Assembly: GCF_008362905.1 (NCBI RefSeq)
Contig: NZ_VFJB01000005.1
Span: 248,001-312,000, forward strand
Direction: 5' to 3'
Source of the DNA: Deferribacter autotrophicus
Lineage (GTDB): Bacteria > Chrysiogenota > Deferribacteres > Deferribacterales > Deferribacteraceae
Length of the DNA: 64,000 nucleotides
Program-made: the position numbers and the translations under genes
Notes under the pieces: generated by a model
What the model saw: the letters and a program-made list of their open reading frames with translations, nothing else
Databases searched by the model: none
What the model was told of the DNA's origin: nothing
Shown: positions 18,437-26,668 of the stretch, piece after piece
Position numbering within the stretch: the stretch's first letter is position 1
Layout: every line of letters starts with the position of its first letter

Positions 18437-21400
18437 ATGAGTAAAAAATCTATTGTGGATAAAATAGAGGTTAATAGAAGAGGCTTTTTAAAATCGTCTG
18501 CCTTTTTAGGTGGTTCTGTTATGCTTATGTCACAGCTTGGCTGTGTTCAGAAAAAGTTGGATGAGATGTCAAAGAAAGGTGAACTTTCAAAATATGTGTT
18601 AGCAAAACCAGAGCATGTAATTTATTCTGTTTGTTTGCAGTGTCACACAGCATGTAATATTAAATGTAAGGTTTATGATGGTGTATTACATAAAATAGAT
18701 GGTAATCCATATTCTGCTCAAAATATGTATGAAAATTTACCTTACAATACTCCAGTGGATGTAGCTGCAAGAATTGATGGTAAAATATGTCCTAAGGGAC
18801 AAGCAGGTGTGCAAACATTGTATGATCCATATAGAATTGTGAAGGTTTTAAAAAGAGCTGGTAAGAGAGGTGAAAATAAGTGGAAAGCTATTCCTTTTGA
18901 GCAAGCTGTAAAAGAAATTGTTGAAGGTGGATACCTTTTTAAAGATGTGCCAGGTGAAGAGAACAGAAAGGTTGAAGGTTTAAAAGATATCTTCAAAGTG
19001 CGTGATCCAAAACTTATGAAGCAGATGGCAAAAGATGCTAAAGCTCTTGCAGAAAAGAAAATGAGCTGGTCAGAGTTTAAGTCAAAGTACGCAGGTAAAA
19101 TGGATTTATTTGCAAATCCTGACCATCCTGATGCAGGGCCTTACAACAACAAATTTGTTTTTATGGCAGGTCGTATTGAGCATGGCCGTAAAGAATTTAT
19201 GAAGAGATTTATGAAAGATTGTTTTGGTTCAGTAAACTTCTATGAGCATACCACAATTTGTGAACAATCTCACCATATTGGTTTTGCTGAAATGTTTAAT
19301 GGTAAACATCATTTAAAACCAGATTTGATGGAATGTAAATTTGTTATTTATTTTGGTACAGGTGGTTTTGAAGCTAATTTTGGTCCACCACCTATATCTG
19401 AAAAGCTTACTGCAGGTTATACTGAAAAAAATATGAAAATTGCAGTGGTTGATCCACGTATGTCCAAGACTGCTGCAAAAGCTGATTATTGGGTGCCAAT
19501 AAGACCAGGGACTGATGCAGCATTTGCTCTTGCAATGGGTAGATACATTATTGAGACCGGGAGATATGATAAGAAATATCTATCAGCGGCAAATTACAAA
19601 GCAGCTTATTCGATAAATGAGACAACCTTTACAAATTCAACATGGCTTGTGAAAATCGAAAAAGATGGGCCAGGTGCGTTCCTTAAACCATCAGAAATTG
19701 GTTTATCTGGTGATTTTGTTGTTATGAAGGATGGCAAGCCTGTTGCTGGTAAGAAGAAAGGGGATGCTGTCTTTGGAGATCTTTTTGTAGATACAGTGAT
19801 AAACGGTATAAAGGTAAAATCAGCGTTCCAGATTTATTATGATTCTACAAAGTCAAGAACTCTTAAAGAGTGGGCTGATTTATGTGATGTTCCAGTTGAG
19901 CAAATAATTACATTAGCAAGAGAATTTACATCTTATGGTAAAAAAGCAGCTATAGATTTTTATCGTGGTCCAGTTCAACATACAAATGGGTATTACAATG
20001 CAACAGCAATAATAGCTCTTAACTTACTTATAGGAAATGTTGATTGGGCTGGTGGTCTTTCTGTAGGTGGTGGACATTGGCATGAATATGGTGGCAAAAA
20101 AGGTAATCCTTTTAATATGAAAAAACTTGTTAAAAATAAACTTGGGACATTTGGATATCCTGTAACTCGTGAAAAAACAAAATATGAAAAGACAACATTT
20201 TTCAATGGATATCCAGCGAAGAGACCATTTTACCCATTTACCGGGAATGTTTATCAAGAGATTATACCTTCAGCATATGAAGGTTATCCTTATGATGTAA
20301 AATGTCTTATGATACATAAAGGTACACCTGCGTTTGCTTCTCCAGCTGGTCATGTGTTTATAGAAATGCTTAAAGATGTTAATAGGATACCTCTATTAAT
20401 TGGTAGTGATATTGTTATTGGTGAAACAACTATGTATTGTGATTACATTTTTCCAGATAAAGCTATATGGGAAAGATGGGGATTTTCACATCCAACACCT
20501 GACAACACAGTGAAAGTTTCCAAAATCAGACAACCTGTTGTAAATCCTATGACTGATAAAACTAAGGTATATGGTCAGGAAGTCCATCTTGGTATGGAAA
20601 CATTGATGTATGCAATTGCTGAGCAGTTGAATTTACCTGGTTTTGGTAAAGATGGATTCGGTCCTGGTTTAGATAATTACAGAGAGGAAGATTTTTATCT
20701 GAAACTTGCTGAAAATATCGCAATGGAAGGAGCACCTGTTCCAGATGCTGATGCAAAAGAGATTGATGTTTTCTTCAACGCTAGAAAACATTTAACAAAA
20801 GCTGCTTTTGATGTGGCTAAAGTGAAAGAGAGTCCAAACTGGAAGAAAATTGTTTATGTATTGAACAGAGGTGGAAGATTTGAGCATACAAGTAGAGCGC
20901 ATAAGGGTGATAAACTGGCTTATCAGTACAAAAAAGATATAAGTCTTTATGTGGAGAGTGTTGCACAAACAAGAGATTCTATGACAGGTAAAAGATTTTA
21001 TGGTTATCCAGTTTATGTACCTGCTGCTGATATGTTTGATAGACCTTTGAAACAGGATGGCTATGATTTACATTTGATAAGTTATAAAGAGATAACAGGG
21101 GGACAGTCCAGGACTTCTAGTAACTACTGGATGCTAGACTTGTATCTTGATGAAAACTTTATATGGATGAATAGTAAAGATGCCGATAGACTTGGTTTGA
21201 GTGATGGAGATACAGCAAAAATTGTTTCACCAACTAACCCTGATGGTGTATGGGATTTGAAAAATGGTATGAAAATTAAGATGATTGGTAAAGTAAAAGT
21301 GAGTGAAGCGATCAAGCCAGGAACTGTTGCAGTTAGCTGGCACTATGGACATTGGGCATATGGCTCACACGATGTTGTAGTAGATGGAAAGGTAATTAAA

Positions 21401-21541
21401 GGGGATAAAAGAAGAGCGACTGGACTTTGTCCAAATGCTGCAATGCTTGTTGATCCTGTACTGAAAAACATGTGTCTCACAGACAAAATTGGTGGTAGTG
21501 CCTCCTTTTATGATACACATGTAAAAGTAGTTAAGGCATAA
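18437..21541 (+). CDS. TAT-exported molybdopterin reductase, catalytic subunit (TtrA/SreA/ArrA-like)
   Basis: A 1034-residue member of the DMSO reductase family. A twin-arginine signal (RRGFLK, 14-19) leads to the periplasm, with Cys36 after LG as a weak lipobox. The N-terminal cluster motif is CLQCHTACNIKC (Cys66, 69, 73), completed by Cys118 in GKICPKGQ. Cys275 in FYEHTTICEQSHH is the likely molybdenum ligand. Length and the VEGLKDI region recall tetrathionate and sulfur reductase subunits (TtrA, SreA, SrdA). The arsenic genes and possible metalloid sensor alongside argue for arsenate or another metalloid. The substrate is therefore open. A GGAGG site precedes the start. Confidence 0.85.
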   Translation: MSKKSIVDKIEVNRRGFLKSSAFLGGSVMLMSQLGCVQKKLDEMSKKGELSKYVLAKPEHVIYSVCLQCHTACNIKCKVYDGVLHKIDGNPYSAQNMYENLPYNTPVDVAARIDGKICPKGQAGVQTLYDPYRIVKVLKRAGKRGENKWKAIPFEQAVKEIVEGGYLFKDVPGEENRKVEGLKDIFKVRDPKLMKQMAKDAKALAEKKMSWSEFKSKYAGKMDLFANPDHPDAGPYNNKFVFMAGRIEHGRKEFMKRFMKDCFGSVNFYEHTTICEQSHHIGFAEMFNGKHHLKPDLMECKFVIYFGTGGFEANFGPPPISEKLTAGYTEKNMKIAVVDPRMSKTAAKADYWVPIRPGTDAAFALAMGRYIIETGRYDKKYLSAANYKAAYSINETTFTNSTWLVKIEKDGPGAFLKPSEIGLSGDFVVMKDGKPVAGKKKGDAVFGDLFVDTVINGIKVKSAFQIYYDSTKSRTLKEWADLCDVPVEQIITLAREFTSYGKKAAIDFYRGPVQHTNGYYNATAIIALNLLIGNVDWAGGLSVGGGHWHEYGGKKGNPFNMKKLVKNKLGTFGYPVTREKTKYEKTTFFNGYPAKRPFYPFTGNVYQEIIPSAYEGYPYDVKCLMIHKGTPAFASPAGHVFIEMLKDVNRIPLLIGSDIVIGETTMYCDYIFPDKAIWERWGFSHPTPDNTVKVSKIRQPVVNPMTDKTKVYGQEVHLGMETLMYAIAEQLNLPGFGKDGFGPGLDNYREEDFYLKLAENIAMEGAPVPDADAKEIDVFFNARKHLTKAAFDVAKVKESPNWKKIVYVLNRGGRFEHTSRAHKGDKLAYQYKKDISLYVESVAQTRDSMTGKRFYGYPVYVPAADMFDRPLKQDGYDLHLISYKEITGGQSRTSSNYWMLDLYLDENFIWMNSKDADRLGLSDGDTAKIVSPTNPDGVWDLKNGMKIKMIGKVKVSEAIKPGTVAVSWHYGHWAYGSHDVVVDGKVIKGDKRRATGLCPNAAMLVDPVLKNMCLTDKIGGSASFYDTHVKVVKA

Positions 21542-21544
21542 TTT

Positions 21545-21571
21545 GAGGGGAGTGATCTCCCCTCTTTTTTT
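21545..21571 (+). terminator. Terminator after the reductase operon
   Basis: Perfect 8-bp stem gaggggag/ctcccctc (21545-21552, 21557-21564) with a four-base loop, followed by seven T. The next gene starts 11 bases further on, so readthrough or a separate promoter is needed to express it. Confidence 0.9.
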
Positions 21572-21581
21572 GAGGTGAAAT

Positions 21582-21953
21582 ATGCGAATTATTATATGTA
21601 TAAAAATTATATTAATTATTTTACTAATTCCTCTGTTGGGTTTAAGTGAAAATGAAAATTTTGAATTTCCTCAAGAAATTCATGAGTTAGAAAATGTAAT
21701 AATTGTTGTTCATAAAAAAACTGATTTTAAAATTAGTATCAGCAATAAGTGTTTACAAGTATTCCAGATGAATGGGATTACGGTTAACAAAGGTATATAT
21801 AGTGCTTCTGGCAACAACAGTTATTTAGAGCTTGAAAATAAATGTTTTGAAGGGGATGATGTAATCATTAAAATTGATATAGGTGACAAATATATTGAAA
21901 AAAAATACAAAATTCTGCCTCAAATTAAAGAAGAAAGAGAGTGGGGTTGTTAA
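21582..21953 (+). CDS. Small secreted protein of unknown function
   Basis: A 123-residue protein with a strong signal peptide (about 1-22, hydrophobic core IIICIKIILIILLIPLLG). I do not recognise the family. The mature part is predicted mostly beta and has three cysteines: two inside (in SNKCLQ and ENKCFE) and one as the final residue in WGC. A terminal Gly-Cys is reminiscent of sulfur-carrier tails such as the SoxY swinging arm, but the sequence is otherwise different. It lies between the reductase and an exported rhodanese, so a role in periplasmic sulfur or metalloid handling is possible. A GAGGTGAA site precedes the start. Confidence 0.7.
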   Translation: MRIIICIKIILIILLIPLLGLSENENFEFPQEIHELENVIIVVHKKTDFKISISNKCLQVFQMNGITVNKGIYSASGNNSYLELENKCFEGDDVIIKIDIGDKYIEKKYKILPQIKEEREWGC

Positions 21954-21971
21954 AAAATTTAGGGGTGAGAA

Positions 21972-22892
21972 ATGAAAAAATTATTTTTTACATTATTTCT
22001 TTGTTTTTTAGTAATTAATAGCTATGCAATTAAAATATCAACTCCTTATGTAAGTGTCTGGTGGTTAGAAAAAAATTTGGATAAAGTTATTTTGTTAGAT
22101 GTGAGAAGATCAAAGCAAGATTTCTATAAAGGTCATATTCCAAATGCTGTATTTGTTGATAAATCCAAAGTTAGAGTAGATAAAATTATTATGGGAAAAT
22201 CTGTCAAAGGTTTTTTACCTGAGAAAGAGTATTTTCAAAACTTTTTGAGATCACTTGGGATAAACAATGATTCAGCAGTGGTGATCTATACAAAACAGAG
22301 AAAACATATAAATGCGAAATATGCAGCTAGACTTTACTGGCAGTTTAAAGTTTATGGATTTGAAAATGTGGCTTTACTTGATGGTGGATATTACAAGTGG
22401 GTAAATGATATAAAAAAGATAGAAAAAGGAGCTGGGAAGGCGGTAACAAAGGGTAATGTAGTTTTGAAAGATGTTAATCACGAAATTTTGGCAGATATTA
22501 GTGAGGTTAAAAAGGCAATAAATGATAAAAATTCTATAATAATAGATTTTAGAGAGATGGCTTACTATCTGGGGATTAAAACAAAAAGTTATATTGCGTA
22601 TTCTGGGCATATCCCTACAGCATTTTCAGTGTCCGAAGATCTATTTTTTAATGATGATGGTACTTTTATTTCAAAAAACGATATGGAGAAAACGTTATTT
22701 GCTTTAAATATTGATATTCATAAACCGATAATTGTTTATTGCAATACTGGCAATCATTCTGCTTTGGGTTGGTTTATCTTACATGAAATTCTCAAAGCGG
22801 ATAGTGTGAAAAACTTTGATGGTAGTTTAATAGAATGGACTACCTATGAATTACCAACAAAAAAATATGTGATTGAAAATTTTTCAAATTAA
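21972..22892 (+). CDS. Exported tandem-rhodanese sulfurtransferase
   Basis: A 306-residue protein with a signal peptide (about 1-19) and two rhodanese domains. The first (about 30-155) has the fold motifs ILLDVRRSKQDFYKGHIPNA but no cysteine at the active position, where YTKQRKH appears. The second (about 170-300) has the active loop CNTGNHSALGW with Cys257. An inactive first domain is normal for this architecture. The periplasmic location next to a reductase pair suggests sulfane-sulfur delivery, as reported for sulfurtransferases that work with sulfur reductases. It starts 18 bases after the small secreted protein. Confidence 0.9.
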   Translation: MKKLFFTLFLCFLVINSYAIKISTPYVSVWWLEKNLDKVILLDVRRSKQDFYKGHIPNAVFVDKSKVRVDKIIMGKSVKGFLPEKEYFQNFLRSLGINNDSAVVIYTKQRKHINAKYAARLYWQFKVYGFENVALLDGGYYKWVNDIKKIEKGAGKAVTKGNVVLKDVNHEILADISEVKKAINDKNSIIIDFREMAYYLGIKTKSYIAYSGHIPTAFSVSEDLFFNDDGTFISKNDMEKTLFALNIDIHKPIIVYCNTGNHSALGWFILHEILKADSVKNFDGSLIEWTTYELPTKKYVIENFSN

Positions 22893-22893
22893 T

Positions 22894-24207
22894 TTAAGAG
22901 GAGTTTTTTTGAAATTTCTTTTTAATCAGAAGAAAAACTAAGTAGAAATAAGTGTTGGCAAGGAGACGGCCTGATACAAAGGCAATGGCAGCACAAATTG
23001 CACCTACAAAAAGTTTTAAGTTTATTAATGTGGAGATTACAAAGATGATTCCTGAAACTTCTATGACTGTGCCTATCGTAATAGGCAAGGTATTTTTCTT
23101 AAGCATTAAGGTGCTTCGCTGAAATGTTAGAAGTACAGTCAAAGCAGGCATTATAGACATTATCATGGCGGGGGACTTTGCAAAATTTGCAAGCTCCTCT
23201 GTCAATCCACTTAAAACTTTAAAATAGAAATTTGAAATAGGTGTCCAGGTTATAATAAACAGTAATGAAGTTATAGTTATAGCAAGGTAAATGGCAAAAT
23301 TTTTAACTTTTTTAAATTCTTTTGGATATTTTGATACTAGTACAATAATTGCTTCTTGGTATGATAAGCCAAGACTTCTAAAGATAAAAGTCAAAGAATA
23401 AACTACAGGCATTACAGCCAATGATTCAAGGGCTTTTATACTTTTTCCAAGAAAAAATGTAACTATAGGTTGAGAGGAAAGGGCAATAAATGGTGTAAGT
23501 GCCAGTGGATAATAATATTTTGCAATGAATGAGTACGTTAGTTTTTCTTCCTTGGAAGTTTGTTTGAGCTGTTTTACAGATTTATGTGCCATTAATCTTA
23601 CAGCAATTGCTTCAAAAATAACACCTGTGGAGAGTGCAATAGTTCCAATATATGCACCTTTGATAGGTGTTAAGAAAAAAAGTAATAATGCTGTTGAAAC
23701 ATTAGAGATGAGTCTGATTACAGTGCTGTAAGCAATATATCTTGTTTTTTCTGAAACGATTAATACTCCCTGATAAAGTCTTCTGTATCCGATGGCTCCC
23801 GGCCATGGGAGTAAAAACATAATTGCGTTGTAAGTGAGAGAATACACAGGGTCTGTTAATCCGATAAGTGTGCCTGCAATATAGTTAAAAACTTGAGGAA
23901 GTAGTAAGATTAGGAAAAGAAGTGTTACTGATAGATTTAGAATCATTGTAAAGTTGCGCAGCATTTTATATGAGGTTTTATCTTTTATTAATGCAGTTGC
24001 TGCAGCCATTATCATAATTATAGGTGACTCAAGGATTAAACCAAAAGCAAGTGCAATACCATAGGCTGCTAGATTTACCTTTTCATTGGGAGCTCTTGCA
24101 ATAATTGCTGCAAGAATAGGGCCCTCTAATGACATCATTATCCAGGTTGAAGCAAGGGGGAACCAAAATCGGAATATTTTTGAATAAGTCAGATTTTCAT
24201 TTTGCAT
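22894..24207 (-). CDS. MOP-superfamily membrane protein (MATE- or ANK-like)
   Basis: A 437-residue integral membrane protein with about twelve hydrophobic segments, typical of the MOP flippase/exporter superfamily. The N-terminal FRFWFPLASTWIMMSLEGPILAAIIAR and two-fold layout recall the bacterial relatives of the ANK transport proteins more than classical drug-exporting MATE proteins. The substrate is unknown. ATG 24207 is used; a TTG at 24222 extends the frame, but neither has a ribosome site. It converges on the rhodanese gene with one base between them and diverges from a flavin reductase-like gene. Confidence 0.72.
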   Translation of the reverse strand: MQNENLTYSKIFRFWFPLASTWIMMSLEGPILAAIIARAPNEKVNLAAYGIALAFGLILESPIIMIMAAATALIKDKTSYKMLRNFTMILNLSVTLLFLILLLPQVFNYIAGTLIGLTDPVYSLTYNAIMFLLPWPGAIGYRRLYQGVLIVSEKTRYIAYSTVIRLISNVSTALLLFFLTPIKGAYIGTIALSTGVIFEAIAVRLMAHKSVKQLKQTSKEEKLTYSFIAKYYYPLALTPFIALSSQPIVTFFLGKSIKALESLAVMPVVYSLTFIFRSLGLSYQEAIIVLVSKYPKEFKKVKNFAIYLAITITSLLFIITWTPISNFYFKVLSGLTEELANFAKSPAMIMSIMPALTVLLTFQRSTLMLKKNTLPITIGTVIEVSGIIFVISTLINLKLFVGAICAAIAFVSGRLLANTYFYLVFLLIKKKFQKNSS

Positions 24208-24250
24208 GACTTTGAATAGCAAAAAAGATATTTAAAAACAATAAAAATTT

Positions 24251-24267
24251 GTTTATCTTATATAAAC
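24251..24267. promoter_or_regulatory. Small dyad between divergent genes
   Basis: Perfect 6-bp inverted repeat gtttat-N5-ataaac in the 82-base gap between the MOP-type transporter and the flavin reductase-like gene. It could be an operator, but the sequence is AT-rich and chance cannot be excluded. Confidence 0.3.
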
Positions 24268-24289
24268 GATTAACTTAGATGGAGGTTGT

Positions 24290-24787
24290 ATGTTTAAAGA
24301 AATATTATTGAAAGAGCTAAAACTTAATCCTTTTTATGAAATTGGTGAAAAATGGATGCTTGTTACTCCTTCAGCAGAAAGAATAAATCCTATGACAGCG
24401 AGCTGGGGAGGTATGGGTGTTTTATGGCATAAGAATGTAGTATTTGTTTTTATGAGGCCAACAAGGTTTACTTATAAATTGATGGAAGAAAATGATTATT
24501 TTACACTTACCTTTTTTGATGAGGAATATAAGGATATTTTGACATATTGTGGTACGAAGTCAGGATTTGATGTAGATAAAATAAAGGAAACAGGTCTTAC
24601 TAAGGTAGAAAGCGATGGATTTATATATTTCGAAGAGGCTGATCTGGTGTATTGTTGTAAAAAGATCTATTTTGACGATATAAAATCAGCAAATTTTTTA
24701 GATAAGGAGATAGATACATATTATCCAAAAAAAGACTATCATAGGATGTATGTGGGAGAAATAGTTAAAGTTTTAAAGAAAGTATAG
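24290..24787 (+). CDS. Flavin reductase-like FMN-binding protein
   Basis: A 165-residue soluble protein of the flavin reductase-like split-barrel family. The conserved pattern is seen in WMLVTPSAERINPMTASWGGMGVLW, then FVFMRPTRFTYKLMEEN and FTLTFFDEEY. Relatives bind FMN and act as NAD(P)H-flavin reductases or oxidoreductases, often in anaerobes. It is a single gene with a GGAGG ribosome site and ends one base before the convergent sirtuin gene. The exact reaction is not predictable. Confidence 0.85.
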   Translation: MFKEILLKELKLNPFYEIGEKWMLVTPSAERINPMTASWGGMGVLWHKNVVFVFMRPTRFTYKLMEENDYFTLTFFDEEYKDILTYCGTKSGFDVDKIKETGLTKVESDGFIYFEEADLVYCCKKIYFDDIKSANFLDKEIDTYYPKKDYHRMYVGEIVKVLKKV

Positions 24788-24788
24788 T

Positions 24789-25613
24789 TTACAAGTATTT
24801 ATTGATTTCAGTGAGGGCTTTAAGCCCTCCTTCGGCAATGGATATATGTGGTTTATTTATTTGCGGTTCTCTTGGATTAATTCTGATTACTGTTGCGTTA
24901 TAGTGTCTGCCAATACGTTCACTTGTATATCTTATTGAAGGTATAGCAGTACCTGCACCTATTTCTATGACAACGAAATTTTTATCTTTATTATTCTCCA
25001 TAAAAGTTTCGTATTTTATAGATTGGGTATGGCTTCTATCGGCTATCCATGAGTAGTCTCCGAACATAAGGATATTTGGTCTTGCCACATCACCACAAAA
25101 TTTACATTTTGGGATATTTTTTGCTCTCATTGTATCATAATCTATTTCAACATGTTCTTTATTTTTCCATATTGCCATGGTGCAAGGTTTTACGCACTGG
25201 AGATGATGAATAGAACCATGTATTTCATATATTTTATCTTCAGAAAATCCTGCTTTTTGAAACTGTCCATCAACATTTGAAGTGACTACAAAGTAATCCA
25301 TTTCAAATTTTTCTATCCATTCAAGCATTAGATGGAATCCCTTGTGTGGCGTAGTATTTCTATACATTTCAAGACGATGTCCGTAAAATCCCCATCCAAA
25401 AGCAGGGTCTTTTTCAAAGTGAACTGGATTTGCACACTGAACAAAGCTGAGTCCAAGCCTTTCATACATAGGATAAGCTTTCCAAAACCCTTTTTCACCT
25501 CTAAAATCTGGTAAACCAGAATCCACACCGATACCAGCACCGGCTGTGATTATCATGCATTGTGCTTGTTTTATTGCATTTGCCGCAGTTTTATATTTTT
25601 CTTCCATCAACAT
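24789..25613 (-). CDS. Sir2-family NAD-dependent deacylase
   Basis: A 274-residue sirtuin-fold protein. NAD-binding motifs are TAGAGIGVDSGLPDFRG and TSNVDGQFQKAGF, with the catalytic His in IYEIHGSIHHLQC. The zinc cysteines are spaced C-x3-C (CVKPC) and C-x2-C (CKFC), slightly unlike the usual two CxxC pairs. The long segment after FRGEKGFWKAYP and the VDGQFQ loop place it in a divergent bacterial branch. It could be a protein deacylase or an NAD-consuming ADP-ribosyltransferase relative. Two ATGs compete (25613, 25607); the first lies seven bases from a -10-like box. Confidence 0.88.
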   Translation of the reverse strand: MLMEEKYKTAANAIKQAQCMIITAGAGIGVDSGLPDFRGEKGFWKAYPMYERLGLSFVQCANPVHFEKDPAFGWGFYGHRLEMYRNTTPHKGFHLMLEWIEKFEMDYFVVTSNVDGQFQKAGFSEDKIYEIHGSIHHLQCVKPCTMAIWKNKEHVEIDYDTMRAKNIPKCKFCGDVARPNILMFGDYSWIADRSHTQSIKYETFMENNKDKNFVVIEIGAGTAIPSIRYTSERIGRHYNATVIRINPREPQINKPHISIAEGGLKALTEINKYL

Positions 25614-25620
25614 ATTCTAT

Positions 25621-25648
25621 ATTTAATATAAAAAATGATTCCTTTCAA
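25621..25648 (-). promoter_or_regulatory. Candidate sirtuin promoter
   Basis: On the minus strand, TTGAAA (25643-25648) and TTAAAT (25621-25626) are 16 bases apart. The -10 box ends seven bases before ATG 25613, which has no ribosome site. Confidence 0.4.
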
Positions 25649-25673
25649 CATTTGTGTGAAAACAAAATAATAT

Positions 25674-25785
25674 TTTAGTTGCCACTGAAAAAGTGGTAAC
25701 TAATTAATAATAGTTAATTTTACCAGATATTCTTATAAAAATTCCACCAGTCTTTAGACAGTTATTAATAAAAAAGTGGGGGATG
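25674..25785 (-). repeat. Dispersed repeat, copy 3 (inverted)
   Basis: Reverse-complement copy of the repeat at 58-257. The hairpin tagttgccac/gtggtaacta is at 25676-25701, the gaatttttat stretch at 25735-25745 (read on the minus strand), and the catccccca end at 25777-25785. It sits in the 364-base gap between the sirtuin and elbB genes. Confidence 0.72.
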
Positions 25786-25977
25786 GAAGTCATACTATAT
25801 TTCGGGGGATTTAAAGGGGGGTTACCCCCCTTTATGCTTTGTTGTTGTTTCAAAAAATTACTATACAGCACTTAAGCTTCATTTTTTCAGCTAACACTAT
25901 TTTATAATTGCAAGATTGTTTTGTTTGAGTTAAATTTATATAGAGTGGTTCATAAATTATGATGTTGGAGGTGTAAA
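25786..25977. other. Rest of the gap before elbB, with a G/C hairpin
   Basis: Beyond repeat copy 3, this stretch holds a perfect 9-bp hairpin aaagggggg (25813-25821) and ccccccttt (25825-25833) with a three-base loop and no clear T run. The part just before elbB is AT-rich, with GGAGG at 25967-25971. No gene is seen. Confidence 0.55.
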
Positions 25978-26643
25978 ATGGCAAAGGTTTGTGTGGTTTT
26001 GAGTGGTTGTGGGGTTTTTGATGGTAGTGAGATTCATGAAGCGGTTTTAACTATGTATTTTCTTGACAAATATGGTGCTGAATTGCTAATTGCTGCTCCT
26101 AACATAGAACAAATGCATGTGGTAAACCATCTCACAGGGGAAGTGACTGAAGGCGAAAGTAGAAATGTTCTTGTGGAATCAGCAAGAATTGCAAGAGGAA
26201 ATATTAGAGATCTTAAAGATGTAAAAGTTGATGATTTTGATGCACTTATTTTTCCAGGAGGTTTTGGTGCTGCAAAGAATTTAACAACCTTTGCCGTGGA
26301 TGGCGTGGATTGTAATATTGATCTTGAAGTTAAAAGGATAGTAAAAGAGACTGTTGAAGCTAAAAAACCCCTTGCGGCTATATGTATAGCTCCAGTGTTG
26401 ATTGCAAAGGCTCTTGAAGGAACAGGTATTAAATCTAAAATTACTATTGGAACAGATGAAAATGTAGCATCTGCTATTAAAAATCTTGGAGCAACTCATA
26501 TTAGTTGTCCTGTAAAAGAAGCTGTGGTTGATGAGGAGAATAAAATAATCACCACACCTGCCTATATGCTTGGACAGAGAATCTCAGAAGTAGCAGAGGG
26601 GATAGAGAAAACTGTGAAACAATTGTTAGATTTTATCAAATAA
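25978..26643 (+). CDS. elbB: ElbB-type DJ-1/PfpI family glyoxalase
   Basis: A 221-residue class I glutamine-amidotransferase-fold protein of the ElbB branch. It opens with MAKVCVVLSGCGVFDGSEIHEAV, which is diagnostic of the branch, and has the nucleophile cysteine in PLAAICIAPVLIAKAL. Family members have been linked to isoprenoid synthesis and show weak glyoxalase activity on glyoxal. A GGAGG site precedes the start. It ends at a strong hairpin shared with the convergent yeiH gene. Confidence 0.93.
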   Translation: MAKVCVVLSGCGVFDGSEIHEAVLTMYFLDKYGAELLIAAPNIEQMHVVNHLTGEVTEGESRNVLVESARIARGNIRDLKDVKVDDFDALIFPGGFGAAKNLTTFAVDGVDCNIDLEVKRIVKETVEAKKPLAAICIAPVLIAKALEGTGIKSKITIGTDENVASAIKNLGATHISCPVKEAVVDEENKIITTPAYMLGQRISEVAEGIEKTVKQLLDFIK

Positions 26644-26644
26644 T

Positions 26645-26668
26645 AAAAGGGAGCATTAGCTCCCTTTT
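26645..26668. terminator. Bidirectional terminator between elbB and yeiH
   Basis: Perfect 10-bp stem aaaagggagc/gctccctttt with a four-base loop, between convergent genes. Its end overlaps the yeiH stop by two bases. Confidence 0.85.

Noticed and set aside
25813-25833. Rho-independent terminator
   Set aside because: The G/C stem is strong but lacks a T run on either side, and no gene ends near it on the forward strand.
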